DNA of 64,000 nucleotides from Hahella sp. HNIBRBA332. GTDB taxonomy: Bacteria; Pseudomonadota; Gammaproteobacteria; Pseudomonadales; Oleiphilaceae. Positions 8,338-17,145 of this stretch are shown piece after piece. The stretch is taken from NCBI RefSeq assembly GCF_030719035.1, contig NZ_CP132203.1:3782001-3846000 (forward strand). Direction: 5' to 3'. Position 1 is the stretch's first letter. Every line of letters begins with the position of its first letter. The notes under the pieces are model-generated. The model saw only the letters and a list, made by a program, of their open reading frames with translations, searched no databases and had not been told where the DNA came from. The position numbers and the translations under genes are program-made.

Positions 8338-8622
8338 ATGTGCGAGATATACGCCAATACCGATCCACAGTTATATGAGGCCCATTCAAAGTCTGTGCGT
8401 CTGCGAGGGTTTGTCACCAGCGTGCGCCTGGAGCAGCGCTTTTGGACGCTATTGGAGGAAATTGCAGGCTCTGAGGGCATGTCGACGTCTCAGTTCATGG
8501 CGAAGCTGTACGACGAAGTTGTGGAGAAGAGAGGCGAAGTCGGTAACTTCGCCTCTCTATTGCGCGTGGTTTGCGCGACTTATCTGGAAAGAAAGTACAG
8601 CGCGGGACTTATAGCAGTTTGA
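8338..8622 (+). CDS. Small ribbon-helix-helix domain protein
   Basis: The 94-residue protein has a ribbon-helix-helix-like core: a strand (SVRLRGFVTSVRLE) followed by two helices (FWTLLEEIAGSEG and STSQFMAKLYDEVVEK). This resembles the Pfam RHH_4 family, which contains DNA-binding or protein-adaptor proteins. I place the start at 8338, which has a CGGAG Shine-Dalgarno six bases upstream; an ATG at 8323 has none. Codons 64-74 lie within a 13-bp perfect inverted repeat (8528-8558). The last 14 bases overlap the 3' end of the convergent PfpI gene. Target unknown. Confidence 0.6.
   Translation: MCEIYANTDPQLYEAHSKSVRLRGFVTSVRLEQRFWTLLEEIAGSEGMSTSQFMAKLYDEVVEKRGEVGNFASLLRVVCATYLERKYSAGLIAV
8528..8558. 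repeat. 13-bp perfect inverted repeat inside a coding region
   Basis: AGAGAGGCGAAGT (8528-8540) and ACTTCGCCTCTCT (8546-8558) are exact reverse complements separated by CGGTA. The stem falls in the last third of the ribbon-helix-helix gene. Confidence 0.85.
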
Positions 8623-9169
8623 CGAACTGCGCCAGCCATGCCGGGTGAGCAGGCCACGCCGGCGCAGTGACGAACTGGCCGTCAGTCACGGATTGATCCA
8701 CAGCGATATCGGCGTACTGCGCGCCCGCCAGCTGCACTTCGGGCGCACAGGCCGGATAGGCTGAAATCTTCTTCCCTTCAATCACTTTCGCCGCCGCCAG
8801 AATCTGCGCGCCGTGGCAAATCGCCGCAATCGGTTTGCCCTGTTGCGTAAACTCCTGCACCAGACTGATTACTTTCTCTTTCAGACGCAGATACTCAGGA
8901 GCGCGCCCGCCTGGCAGCAACAATGCATCAAACTGATCAGAGCGCACGTCGTCAAAAGTGGCGTTGAGAGTAAAGTTATGCCCGGGCTTCTCCGTATAGG
9001 TTTGATGCCCTTCAAAATCGTGAATCGCCGTGGCCACGCTATCGCCCTGCTTCTTGTCCGGGCACACCGCCGCGACTTCGTAGCCCATCGCCTGCAGCGC
9101 CTGAAAAGGCACCATCAGTTCATAGTCTTCAGCAAAGTCGCCAGTAATGATCAGTATTTTTTTAGTCAT
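8609..9169 (-). CDS. DJ-1/PfpI family protein
   Basis: The 186-residue cytoplasmic protein has the DJ-1/PfpI fold. The nucleophile elbow is AAICHGAQ with C118 and H119, and the conserved acidic residue is E15 in DFAEDYE. The PGGRAPEYL segment (86-94) is typical of the YhbO/PfpI-like branch, whose members are described as peptidases, glyoxalases or deglycases. Which activity applies here cannot be decided. It is a single gene that converges on, and overlaps by 14 bases, the ribbon-helix-helix gene. Confidence 0.82.
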   Translation of the reverse strand: MTKKILIITGDFAEDYELMVPFQALQAMGYEVAAVCPDKKQGDSVATAIHDFEGHQTYTEKPGHNFTLNATFDDVRSDQFDALLLPGGRAPEYLRLKEKVISLVQEFTQQGKPIAAICHGAQILAAAKVIEGKKISAYPACAPEVQLAGAQYADIAVDQSVTDGQFVTAPAWPAHPAWLAQFVKLL

Positions 9170-9340
9170 ACCTCTGTCTCCTTGTCGTCTAAGGTTGCGG
9201 TCATCGCTCGCCTGTCAAAACACCCGGCCGGTTGGCCGAAAGTCATTTAGCAGACTACCAGTCTAGGCTCCTTTTCCCAGCCTCGGGTAGTAGTGGGTTA
9301 CTACAGAGCCCCATCCGCGTCGAAAAGCAAATCGGTAAAC

Positions 9341-9376
9341 AAAAAGAGAGGGCGGCGCTCTACGCAAGAACGCCGC
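9341..9376 (-). terminator. Rho-independent terminator of the type-1 substrate-binding protein gene
   Basis: On the minus strand GCGGCG (9376-9371) pairs with CGCCGC (9357-9352), followed by CCTCTCTTTTTG. It starts 12 bases past the stop of the gene ending at 9388. Confidence 0.65.
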
Positions 9377-9387
9377 ATTTGACAGGA

Positions 9388-10641
9388 TTATTCGAGATGG
9401 TCGGACTTATTCGCGGAACGACGTTCCGCCAGCCACTCTTGATAGGTTTGCGCGGCCTCATCTCCGGGCATACTGTCGATGATTTCGAAGTAGTCTTCGT
9501 TAAATTCATCCAACATGACTTCCGAACGAGGCTTGCAGCGCACGGCGTATACCGTCTGTACGTTCTGATGGTCGAACTCACGCCAGTACTGCTCGTCTTT
9601 CAGCAGCGTGTAGCGATGCCCTTCCAATTCTTTGATGACGGACGCGGTTCTGAATGTCCCGGCGCGTTCCACCGCGTCTTTGTACTGCCACAGAATGCTG
9701 TAGGCGGAGGCGGCGGATGAAGAAGGCCGCAAGCCGTATAACTCAGAGAACTTCTCTACGAATTCCTTCCCCTTCGGATGATTGAAAATGTAAGGCACTT
9801 CCCAAGTCCAGGGTGCCGCGCCGACGACGCCTTCCATAATCGCAGGGCCCGCCGCTTTCGCCATACCCAAGGTCAGGTTCGGCACGACGATTTTCATCTT
9901 GTCCTTCATACCCATAGACGTGGCCAACTCCAGGGCGCGCACCATATCGTCGCCAAACAATACCAGCACCAGTATCTTGGCGTCGCTGGCCTGCGCCTGA
10001 TTCAAGGCGTCGACGAAATCTTTCTGCAAAGCTGTGGGGAAAGGCGTCAGCACCCCAGGGTGACTCTCTTCATCCTGCGTGTTGCTGAAAATACGAATCG
10101 ACCGCTCAGTGCTCCACCCCCAGGTGTAGTCAGCGGTGATAAAGAAATATTTCTGTCCGGCGTAATTGGTTTTCAGGTACTTGGACAGCACCTTCGCCCC
10201 CATCCAGGCGTTATAGCTCTCCCGGAACATGTGGGTATGCCCCTCTGTGCCGGTGGTTTCATTGGAGTAGGTGAGCGTACCGAAGTAGATGCGATCCCGC
10301 GCCTTGGCGGCTTTACCGCCGGAGATGGCCACCGCGCTGGATGACCCGCCGAATATAGCGACGACGCCATCTTCGTCCACCAATTGCTCGACATTTCTTT
10401 CAGAACGATCGGGTTTGGATCCGGTATTTTTAATCACCAGTTCCACCGGCCGGCCAAGAATGCCGCCGGCGGCGTTTATCTCATCCACAGCCATAAAAGC
10501 CGCCCTGCGTTGGGCCAGACCTTGTTCCTGGTATCGTCCAGTCTGGGGATAGTTGAGACCAATTTTAACGGATGGAGCAGCGAGTAATTCACCACTAACT
10601 AACAGGCAAAGCAGCGCAATGCTCTTCCAGATATAGCGCAT
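9388..10641 (-). CDS. Periplasmic substrate-binding protein, Peripla_BP_6 (branched-chain amino acid/urea type), orphan
   Basis: The 417-residue secreted binding protein belongs to the Leu/Ile/Val or urea-binding family. I place the start at 10641, where MRYIWKSIALLCLLVSGELLAA gives a clean signal peptide and a GAGGG Shine-Dalgarno lies eight bases upstream; a longer ORF would bury the signal. Mature protein starts near APSVKIGLNYPQTGRY, then AFMAVDEINAAGGILGRPVEL, both family hallmarks. No permease or ATPase gene is adjacent, so it may serve a transporter encoded elsewhere or a sensor. A second binding-protein gene is divergent from it at 11042, and an MCP follows that one. Confidence 0.85.
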   Translation of the reverse strand: MRYIWKSIALLCLLVSGELLAAPSVKIGLNYPQTGRYQEQGLAQRRAAFMAVDEINAAGGILGRPVELVIKNTGSKPDRSERNVEQLVDEDGVVAIFGGSSSAVAISGGKAAKARDRIYFGTLTYSNETTGTEGHTHMFRESYNAWMGAKVLSKYLKTNYAGQKYFFITADYTWGWSTERSIRIFSNTQDEESHPGVLTPFPTALQKDFVDALNQAQASDAKILVLVLFGDDMVRALELATSMGMKDKMKIVVPNLTLGMAKAAGPAIMEGVVGAAPWTWEVPYIFNHPKGKEFVEKFSELYGLRPSSSAASAYSILWQYKDAVERAGTFRTASVIKELEGHRYTLLKDEQYWREFDHQNVQTVYAVRCKPRSEVMLDEFNEDYFEIIDSMPGDEAAQTYQEWLAERRSANKSDHLE

Positions 10642-11041
10642 ACAGAGAACCCTCAATTTTTTTTGTAAGCAAATCGGGTTGATAGAGGTTTTGTGATTAC
10701 CGGCTTCAAACATTCCCTGAAACCGGCGTGCTGACTACAGTAGTTGTAACCAGGAGCGGGGTAAAGTAGCGTAATAAAAATGACGACCTTATTAGCCTTT
10801 AGTCTAATATGAAAATGCGGAAACAAATCAATACACACCTCCGCCGCTCGATAGCGCTATACTCGCGCCGGGTCGCCTCGGATGGTCGCCGACGAACGTC
10901 GGCTGACGGATTTTCACGCAATTTCCATTAGGCTTTTAAACTCGCGGCCTGACGACGGACGCAATAACGCCCGTTATCAGCGCCCAGTTTAACGGGCTAA
11001 ATAAGCAACAAACCATGGACAAGTCGGAACCCTGGATGCCG

Positions 11042-12490
11042 ATGAATACGATAAGATGGCGCTTTTTTCTCGGACTTGTGATGTGCGCCACATTTTCAAC
11101 TTCTACCGCCGCGGTCAAGCTGACTGTCGGAGAGTGGCCGCCCTACGCGTCGGAAAGCCTGCCCTACAAAGGGTTGCTCCCCAAACTGGTGACCGAAGCC
11201 TTCGCTCTTGAAGGAATTGAAGTCGAATACGACTTCATGCCCTGGGCCCGGGCTTACGAGTTCGCCCGCAAACCCGGCTGGGACGGCGCCGTCGGCTGGG
11301 TCGACAATGCGCAACGACGACGTAATTTCTGGTTCAGCGATCGCATTATTTACAGCAGTAGCGCGCTATTCCACCTGAAGGATCATGAATTCACCTGGAA
11401 CGAGTTGAAAGACCTTGCGCCGTACCGGGTTGGAGTCAGTGTCGGCTACAGTTATGGCGAAGCGTTCGATAACGCCGTCGCCAACCAGAATCTGCAGGTC
11501 ATCCCCGCCGTGAATGACCGGCAAAACCTGGTCAAACTACTGCGCAGAGAAATCGATTTGTTTCCTCTGGACGCCAAAGTGGGCGAATATTTGCTGCAAC
11601 ATGAGCTGCCGGAGTATCAACGTCTCTTCACTTATGACGAGAAACCTCTGATTCAGGACGGGTTGTCAGTGATGTTCCCCAAGAACGGTCCTAACAGCCG
11701 CAGCTATGTCGCTATCTTCAATCAGGGCCTGAAACGACTAAAACGCAACGGCGACTACTCACGCATTCTCAACAACATTGACGTTATCAACGGCATCTCC
11801 CAGCTCAGTTTTTACAGTGAGGACTACGCCCCTTTCAATTATCGCGAAAACGGCGTGGCCAAAGGCATCGCCCTGGACCTTTTCGATGCGATCATGGAGA
11901 CCATCGGCGCTGATAAAAGCCGCAGAGACGTGCATTTCATGAACTGGCCGGAAGCCTATAAAGCCGCGACCAGCCAAAACCGCAGCGCGCTGTTCACCAT
12001 GACTCGCACGCCACAAAGAGAGAGTAAGTTCAAATGGGTCGGTCCCATTTACCGCTCAAAAGTGGTGCTGATGAGTAAACGCCACGACGTTGAAGATGAG
12101 GAGTCAGAGCCGATCCGCCTGAAAGAACTCGGCCATAAACGCATCTGCGTCATCCAGGATGATGTTGGCCATCAACTGATGGTCAGCGCCGGCGTCAAGG
12201 AAAGAAACCTGGCCGCCACCACGCACCCCCTCACTTGTGGGCAAATGCTGAACAACGGCGAAGTCGATTATTGGGCGTACGGCTCACAGACCGCCAACTG
12301 GTATCTGCAACAACTGGGTCTGGACGCCCGCGATTATCAAGAGGTGATGACGGTGACCGAGTCTTCGGAGTACTTCGCTTTCAACCTGGGTGTGGACGAC
12401 CGCATTATTGAGTCATTTCAGAAAGCATTGGATTACCTGAAACTCAGTGGCCAGATGCATGACATTCTGCAGCGCTACGTTCCCAACTAG
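11042..12490 (+). CDS. Tandem type-3 (SBP_bac_3) periplasmic binding protein, orphan
   Basis: The protein contains two consecutive polar-amino-acid-type binding domains: the first from KLTVGEWPPYASESLPYKG to about residue 240, the second from QLSFYSEDYAPFNYRENGVAKG to the end. The start is uncertain. MNTIRWRFFLGLVMCATFSTSTAA from 11042 is a good signal peptide, but ATG codons at 11015 and 11036 are in frame and none has a strong Shine-Dalgarno. No transmembrane, kinase or GGDEF part is fused, unlike BvgS-type double-domain sensors. No permease lies nearby. Ligand unknown; the neighbouring Cache-type MCP makes a chemosensory role conceivable. Confidence 0.82.
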   Translation: MNTIRWRFFLGLVMCATFSTSTAAVKLTVGEWPPYASESLPYKGLLPKLVTEAFALEGIEVEYDFMPWARAYEFARKPGWDGAVGWVDNAQRRRNFWFSDRIIYSSSALFHLKDHEFTWNELKDLAPYRVGVSVGYSYGEAFDNAVANQNLQVIPAVNDRQNLVKLLRREIDLFPLDAKVGEYLLQHELPEYQRLFTYDEKPLIQDGLSVMFPKNGPNSRSYVAIFNQGLKRLKRNGDYSRILNNIDVINGISQLSFYSEDYAPFNYRENGVAKGIALDLFDAIMETIGADKSRRDVHFMNWPEAYKAATSQNRSALFTMTRTPQRESKFKWVGPIYRSKVVLMSKRHDVEDEESEPIRLKELGHKRICVIQDDVGHQLMVSAGVKERNLAATTHPLTCGQMLNNGEVDYWAYGSQTANWYLQQLGLDARDYQEVMTVTESSEYFAFNLGVDDRIIESFQKALDYLKLSGQMHDILQRYVPN

Positions 12491-12510
12491 GCAGCGCACA
12501 CAGCGGATGA

Positions 12511-12548
12511 AAAAGCGAACGGACGGCAGTCGGGTCTACCGTCCATTC
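12511..12548 (-). terminator. Terminator between convergent binding-protein and MCP genes
   Basis: An imperfect 10-bp stem, GAACGGACGG (12517-12526) with CCGTCCATTC (12539-12548), is followed on the minus strand by a TTTTT run (12515-12511). It fits a Rho-independent terminator for the MCP gene ending at 12572. Confidence 0.55.
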
Positions 12549-12571
12549 GAGAAAGAAAGCAACATCCCGAC

Positions 12572-14461
12572 TTACACCTTGAAACGGGCCACCTGCTGAC
12601 GTAGATGCTCGCCCAGCTCCGCCAGTTGCGTACTGGTATTGGCGGTCTCCTGAGTTCCCCGCGCCGTCTGCTCCGCCGCATCGGCGATGGAGGTAATGCT
12701 GCGGCTGATGTCTTCGGTCACCGCAGTCTGTTCCTCCGAGGCGGCGGCGATCTGAGTGTTCATGCTGCTGATGGTGGTGATGGCGGAAACAATTGCATTC
12801 AGCGACGAGCCCGCCGATTGCGCTTTATCCACCGCCGCCTGCCCGTTGTTGCGACTTTGCTCCATACTGCCCACGGCTTTATTGGAGCCATCTTGCAAGC
12901 GACTGATCATGGCCTGAATCTCTTCCGTACTTTCCTGGGTCTTGCTGGCGAGCGCCCGCACTTCATCGGCCACGACGGCGAATCCACGTCCCGCTTCACC
13001 TGCCCGCGCCGCTTCAATGGCTGCGTTCAACGCCAGCAAGTTGGTTTGCTCGGCGATGCCGCGAATAACGGAAAGCACTGACACAATCGAGTTCACATCC
13101 CCTTCCAGCGCGTTGATGACTTCAGACGCGCTGCCGATTTGGGTGGAGAGCTGTTCGATGGATTTAATGGCGTCGTCCACAATGCGCTTAACGTTGGCGC
13201 TCTCATCATCCGCCTCTTGCGCCGCCTCCGCCGCCTGTTGCGCGTTCTGGGCGATTTCTCGGGCTGCGGCGGACATCTCATTCACCGCCGTCGCCACCAT
13301 CTCTGTTTCCTGCTGCTGGGACGCCACCGCTTCACTGGTTTCCGCCGCAAAGCCTTTCATCTCGCGAACGGCGGAGGACATGCTTTCAATAGAATTCTTG
13401 ATGTCGCCGACCAGGTTCTGCACTTTCGCCACGAAAGCGTTGAAGTTGGTGGCCAGACGAGTGAATTCGTCTTTGCCGGACACATCCAGACGCTGTGTCA
13501 GATCGCCCTCGCCTTCCGCAATATTTTCCATGGCGTCGCCCAGTCGGATAACAGGACGCATCAATGTATTCAACAATAACGTCATGAGAATGCTGACCAC
13601 CAGCACCCCAATAATCGCATAAACAATGGCGGAGTTACGAAAGTCAGCCAATGAGGCGAATGCCTTTTCTTTGTCTATCACCACGCCCAGCCGCCAGGAC
13701 ACCGAGGCGATGCCGGAAATCGGGAAAAAGCTGACCAGTACGGCCTGATCTCCGCTATTGGTCTCTTGTAAATCACTAGAGCTAGATTTAGGAGTGTTTT
13801 TAGGAAACAAATCTGAAAGCGTTTTATCCACCTTCGTCAAGTCAGGATGAACCAAAACTTTTTCTTTATCTGTCACAAGAAATGCGTATCCCAGGCCAAA
13901 AAAGTCGACTGAGTTAACCATTTTAGTGACGACATCCAAGTTCAGGTCCGCACCGGCGACACCTGTACTAGACCCAGAAAAGGGGGCAGTAGCCGTTATC
14001 TGCAACAACTTTGTGTTGATATCTCTATACGGTTCTGAAAATGTAGCCCCTCCTTTTTGCTGAGCAGCTAAATACCAAGGGCGTTTACGTGGATCAAAAT
14101 CCGAAGAAAACGTTTGGTTAGGGTCGTTGAAAATGAACGTCCCATCGCTCAGTCCCGTGTAAACTCCCGCAACCTCGTCAGAAACTGCAGCAACTTGAGT
14201 GTACGCCCTTATTGTTTCCATATCGGTAGTGCCTGCTGCTTTTAGCGCTACGCCTCTCACCAGATCTAGTTTGCCATTAAGCCAACTAGCGATGCTGCCT
14301 GACACAGCCCCAGATAGCTCCTGCATACCGCTATCAAGATCCTTCTTGGTTTGGTCGGCCAAAAAGTAATAGTTGTTGGCCGCAAATGCGACAATCGAGA
14401 GCAGCAGGATCCCGCCGCTCAAAATGATAATCTTATGCCGGAACTGCATAGCTAAATTCAT
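12572..14461 (-). CDS. Methyl-accepting chemotaxis protein with double-Cache sensor
   Basis: The 629-residue chemoreceptor has a membrane helix at about residues 10-32, a periplasmic dCache_1 domain to about 270, a second helix (AIVYAIIGVLVVSILMTLLL, about 275-298), HAMP, and a signalling hairpin (EQTNLLALNAAIEAARAG, near residue 475). The Cache domain has DPRKRPWY, a downstream YRD, and GADL. These resemble the amino-acid-binding dCache motif as I recall it, with Phe where Tyr is usual just before DPR. The periplasmic part is clearly richer in A+T (41 % G+C over 13741-13920 by hand count) than the signalling part. The protein ends QQVARFKV, without a CheR pentapeptide. Confidence 0.92.
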   Translation of the reverse strand: MNLAMQFRHKIIILSGGILLLSIVAFAANNYYFLADQTKKDLDSGMQELSGAVSGSIASWLNGKLDLVRGVALKAAGTTDMETIRAYTQVAAVSDEVAGVYTGLSDGTFIFNDPNQTFSSDFDPRKRPWYLAAQQKGGATFSEPYRDINTKLLQITATAPFSGSSTGVAGADLNLDVVTKMVNSVDFFGLGYAFLVTDKEKVLVHPDLTKVDKTLSDLFPKNTPKSSSSDLQETNSGDQAVLVSFFPISGIASVSWRLGVVIDKEKAFASLADFRNSAIVYAIIGVLVVSILMTLLLNTLMRPVIRLGDAMENIAEGEGDLTQRLDVSGKDEFTRLATNFNAFVAKVQNLVGDIKNSIESMSSAVREMKGFAAETSEAVASQQQETEMVATAVNEMSAAAREIAQNAQQAAEAAQEADDESANVKRIVDDAIKSIEQLSTQIGSASEVINALEGDVNSIVSVLSVIRGIAEQTNLLALNAAIEAARAGEAGRGFAVVADEVRALASKTQESTEEIQAMISRLQDGSNKAVGSMEQSRNNGQAAVDKAQSAGSSLNAIVSAITTISSMNTQIAAASEEQTAVTEDISRSITSIADAAEQTARGTQETANTSTQLAELGEHLRQQVARFKV

Positions 14462-14608
14462 GCGTCAGAACTCCAAAATAAATCCCGTGGAAGAAGCCCC
14501 CTGAGCCATGCTCGGCCGGAGCCGATAAAGCGCTTTGCGAACAATGAGGTAAGCGAAGTCGGAGCAGGCTTTATTCTTTAGCTTAGACGGATTTTGAAAT
14601 AGTGCACT

Positions 14609-14628
14609 GCGCCGGTTATTTCCGGCGC
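14609..14628 (-). terminator. G+C-rich hairpin downstream of lptG
   Basis: GCGCCGG (14609-14615) and CCGGCGC (14622-14628) form a 7-bp stem with a 6-base loop, 37 bases past the lptG stop. There is no U-tract, so Rho-independence is doubtful. Confidence 0.35.
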
Positions 14629-14664
14629 CTATTAAGGAGGGATTACAAGTAAGGTATGTGAGCG

Positions 14665-15726
14665 CTAACGCACTCGACGCAATAGTACGACGCCAAGCAG
14701 TGCGCATATGCAAATCGGCGCCAGCGTCGCAATCACGGGGTTGAAGCCAAACACCAGGCTTGCCGGACCCAACAGATCCTGCATGTACTTAAACAGCAGC
14801 CCGATGATGATGCCGCAGAAGACGCGAAAGCCCATGGTGACCGAGCGCAGCGGACCAAAAATGAAGGAGATCGCCACCAGCACCAATACTGAGGTCGCCA
14901 CCGGCTGCAACACCTTCTTCCAGAACGCCATCAGATAAGAGTTGGCGTCCAGTCCCTGCTCTTCCTGGTATTTGGCGTAGGTATACAGGCCTTTGATAGA
15001 CAAATATTCAGGCTTAATGATCAGCACTTCCAGAATGCTGGGCGACAAACTGACATTCCAGCGCAGAGAGTCGAATGTCTGCACATTACTGCCATCGCTT
15101 TTGATCTCGGTGCGCTCAATATCCTGCAATAGCCAATGATCGCCCTGATAAATTGCGCGCCTGGCGAAAGTGGAGCGCACCATGCGACGTTCGTCATTGA
15201 ACTCAAACAGGCTCACGCCATGCAGCACGCCTTTCGGCTCCACCGCATTGAAGTGCATAAACACATTGCCTTCACGCCGCCACATACCGGCGGAAGAGGC
15301 CACATTCTCAGCTGCGCCCTGCTCCAAGGCTTTCTGCGTCTGCGCAATACGCTCTGTATGAGGCGCCACAAACTCGCCCACCAGGATGCCGACAACGACC
15401 ACCGCCAAAGCGGGCTTCATCGTGGACCAGACGACCCGCACCACGGAAACGCCAGCCGCGCGAATGACTGTCAGCTCGCTGTTGTTGGCCAACACGCCCA
15501 GTCCTACCAGACAACCAATAAACCCAGCCAGGGGCAAGTAATCATAGATACGCCTGGGTACGGTGAAGACAATGTATTTCATCGCCTGAATGGTCTGGTA
15601 GTCGTTTTTCAACTCGTCCATTTCAGCAATGAACGCAAACACCAGATCCAGAGACAACACCACCAGCAACACCAGCAGCATGGCGGAGGCGACAGTAGCG
15701 ACTATATAGCGATCAATTCTGCGCAC
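14665..15726 (-). CDS. lptG: LPS export ABC transporter permease LptG
   Basis: LptG is one of the two inner-membrane permease subunits of the LptB2FG machine that extracts lipopolysaccharide and passes it to LptC/LptA. The 353-residue protein starts MRRIDRYIVATVASAMLLVLLVV, has three N-terminal membrane helices, a periplasmic beta-jellyroll domain (about residues 125-260, with MWRREGNVFMHFNAVEPKG), and three C-terminal helices. The start overlaps the lptF stop by 14 bases, which suggests translational coupling. Length and topology are normal for the family. Confidence 0.95.
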   Translation of the reverse strand: MRRIDRYIVATVASAMLLVLLVVLSLDLVFAFIAEMDELKNDYQTIQAMKYIVFTVPRRIYDYLPLAGFIGCLVGLGVLANNSELTVIRAAGVSVVRVVWSTMKPALAVVVVGILVGEFVAPHTERIAQTQKALEQGAAENVASSAGMWRREGNVFMHFNAVEPKGVLHGVSLFEFNDERRMVRSTFARRAIYQGDHWLLQDIERTEIKSDGSNVQTFDSLRWNVSLSPSILEVLIIKPEYLSIKGLYTYAKYQEEQGLDANSYLMAFWKKVLQPVATSVLVLVAISFIFGPLRSVTMGFRVFCGIIIGLLFKYMQDLLGPASLVFGFNPVIATLAPICICALLGVVLLRRVR

Positions 15727-16810
15727 GCGCCGCTCTCCTCTTTTGCCGCCAGTCAGGTCCGAACATCAACACCAGCGCAATCGCCAGAAATGTTCCGTGC
15801 ACCCACCACATACCTATCCACTCGCTGATGCGCCCCTTCTCCAGACTCTTGCGACTGGCGATCAGCAACCCTAAATAGGTGATGTAAATAAGCATGGCGG
15901 GCAGTAAATGAAAGAAACGCCCCTGCCTGGGATTCACTCGACTCAAGGGGATCGCCAGCAGCGCAACAATAGGAACCAGTAAAGGGATGGAGATGCGCCA
16001 TTGCAGCAAGGCTCTGTCCTTGGGATTGTCGGAACGCCACAGCTCACTGGTGGGCTTGGCTTCATCCCGGGTTTTCTCCGCCTCCGCGTCAGGTTCCGCG
16101 ATCTTGATGCCATAAGCGTCATATTCAATAACGCGGTAATCCATTTCTCCCGGACGCCCTTGATAACGGGCGCCTTCATGTAGAACCACAAAACGGCTGC
16201 CGGTATTGGGGTCGACCAGTTGCGTACCCCGCTTGGCCGCCAATACAGAGATGCTGCCGTTTTCCGAGTCCCGCTCCGCGATAAATACGTTCTGCATTTC
16301 CCGCTTGTCGCTGCTCAGTCCCTCGGTGTAGGTCACCCGTTCTCCTGATCGCAGGCTTTGGAAGCGCCCTGGCGCCAGCAACTCGAACTCAGTCACTTTG
16401 GATTGGTCTGAAAAAATTTCATCCACCTGACGCAGCCCCCAGGGGCTGACGTAGAGACTCATAGCGCCGACCACCAACATCACCAGCAACGCGGAAACCA
16501 TCGTCAGTTTGATAAGCTGAAAGCGGTTCATGCCACAGGCGAACAGCACCGTCATTTCACTTTCCAGATACATGCGACCGTATGCGAGCAGGATGCCGAT
16601 AAACAAACCCAGCGGCAGAATCAATTCCAAAAAGCCCGGCAGGCGATATCCCATAATGGCGAACAACACATCCGCCGACAGTTTGCCCTGGGCGGCGTCA
16701 GCCAGATATTTGATAAACCGTCCGCTCATAAAAATAAGCAGCAGCACACCCGCGACAGCGACCATGCTGACCAGCAACTGCCTGGACAGATAACGAAGGA
16801 TAATAAACAA
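15713..16810 (-). CDS. lptF: LPS export ABC transporter permease LptF
   Basis: LptF is the partner permease of LptG in LPS export. The 365-residue protein starts with MFIILRYLSRQLLVSM, the usual amphipathic start of LptF, then membrane helices at about 14-33, 50-75 and 100-120. A periplasmic domain spans about 125-265 (SLRSGERVTYTEGLSSD), and three helices end the protein. It is divergent from pepA, as in many Pseudomonas-like genomes, with a 335-base intergenic region. lptF and lptG form one transcription unit. Confidence 0.95.
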   Translation of the reverse strand: MFIILRYLSRQLLVSMVAVAGVLLLIFMSGRFIKYLADAAQGKLSADVLFAIMGYRLPGFLELILPLGLFIGILLAYGRMYLESEMTVLFACGMNRFQLIKLTMVSALLVMLVVGAMSLYVSPWGLRQVDEIFSDQSKVTEFELLAPGRFQSLRSGERVTYTEGLSSDKREMQNVFIAERDSENGSISVLAAKRGTQLVDPNTGSRFVVLHEGARYQGRPGEMDYRVIEYDAYGIKIAEPDAEAEKTRDEAKPTSELWRSDNPKDRALLQWRISIPLLVPIVALLAIPLSRVNPRQGRFFHLLPAMLIYITYLGLLIASRKSLEKGRISEWIGMWWVHGTFLAIALVLMFGPDWRQKRRAARAQN

Positions 16811-17145
16811 CGAAATTACCTATTTACGTTCTTCCGCAATATCAACCGAAGCGCGCGGAACGGCGCGTCAGGACGGGTTAAGCGGCGCAGCGTTTTTGAG
16901 CGCGCGTCAAAGTGACGCAAGATACCAGACTCACATGCAAATTTCATAGCCTTAACGTAGACTTGATTGCGTATAGGATACGTCTCATATAGATTGCCTC
17001 TTGCAACGGCGGGCGACGCTCCCGCATCGAATGAGACTTCTGCGGCGCCCCAGGGAACGCCTCCGGCGCCATCCATCAAGCGGACGTTGGTCCGGCATGG
17101 AGAACAAAGCCCAATGAATTTAGGTTAAGAGGATTCGCAACCACT
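16811..17145. other. 335-bp divergent intergenic region, lptF / pepA
   Basis: This must hold promoters for the lptFG operon and for pepA. I see no convincing gene. An 87-codon open frame at 16816-17079 on the minus strand lacks a recognisable product and a good Shine-Dalgarno. A weak plus-strand promoter is given separately. Confidence 0.6.
16963..16991 (+). promoter_or_regulatory. Candidate pepA promoter
   Basis: TTGATT (16963-16968) and CATATA (16986-16991) are separated by 17 bases. The match to sigma-70 is partial and the leader would be about 150 bases. Confidence 0.25.

Noticed and set aside
10809..10931. 40-codon basic open frame upstream of the tandem binding-protein gene
   Set aside because: No Shine-Dalgarno and no recognisable motif; it lies in a promoter region that also holds a GCCGAC/GTCGGC hairpin near 10890.
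16816..17079. 87-codon open frame on the minus strand just upstream of lptF
   Set aside because: No recognisable product, no good Shine-Dalgarno, and it lies in the expected lptFG/pepA promoter region.
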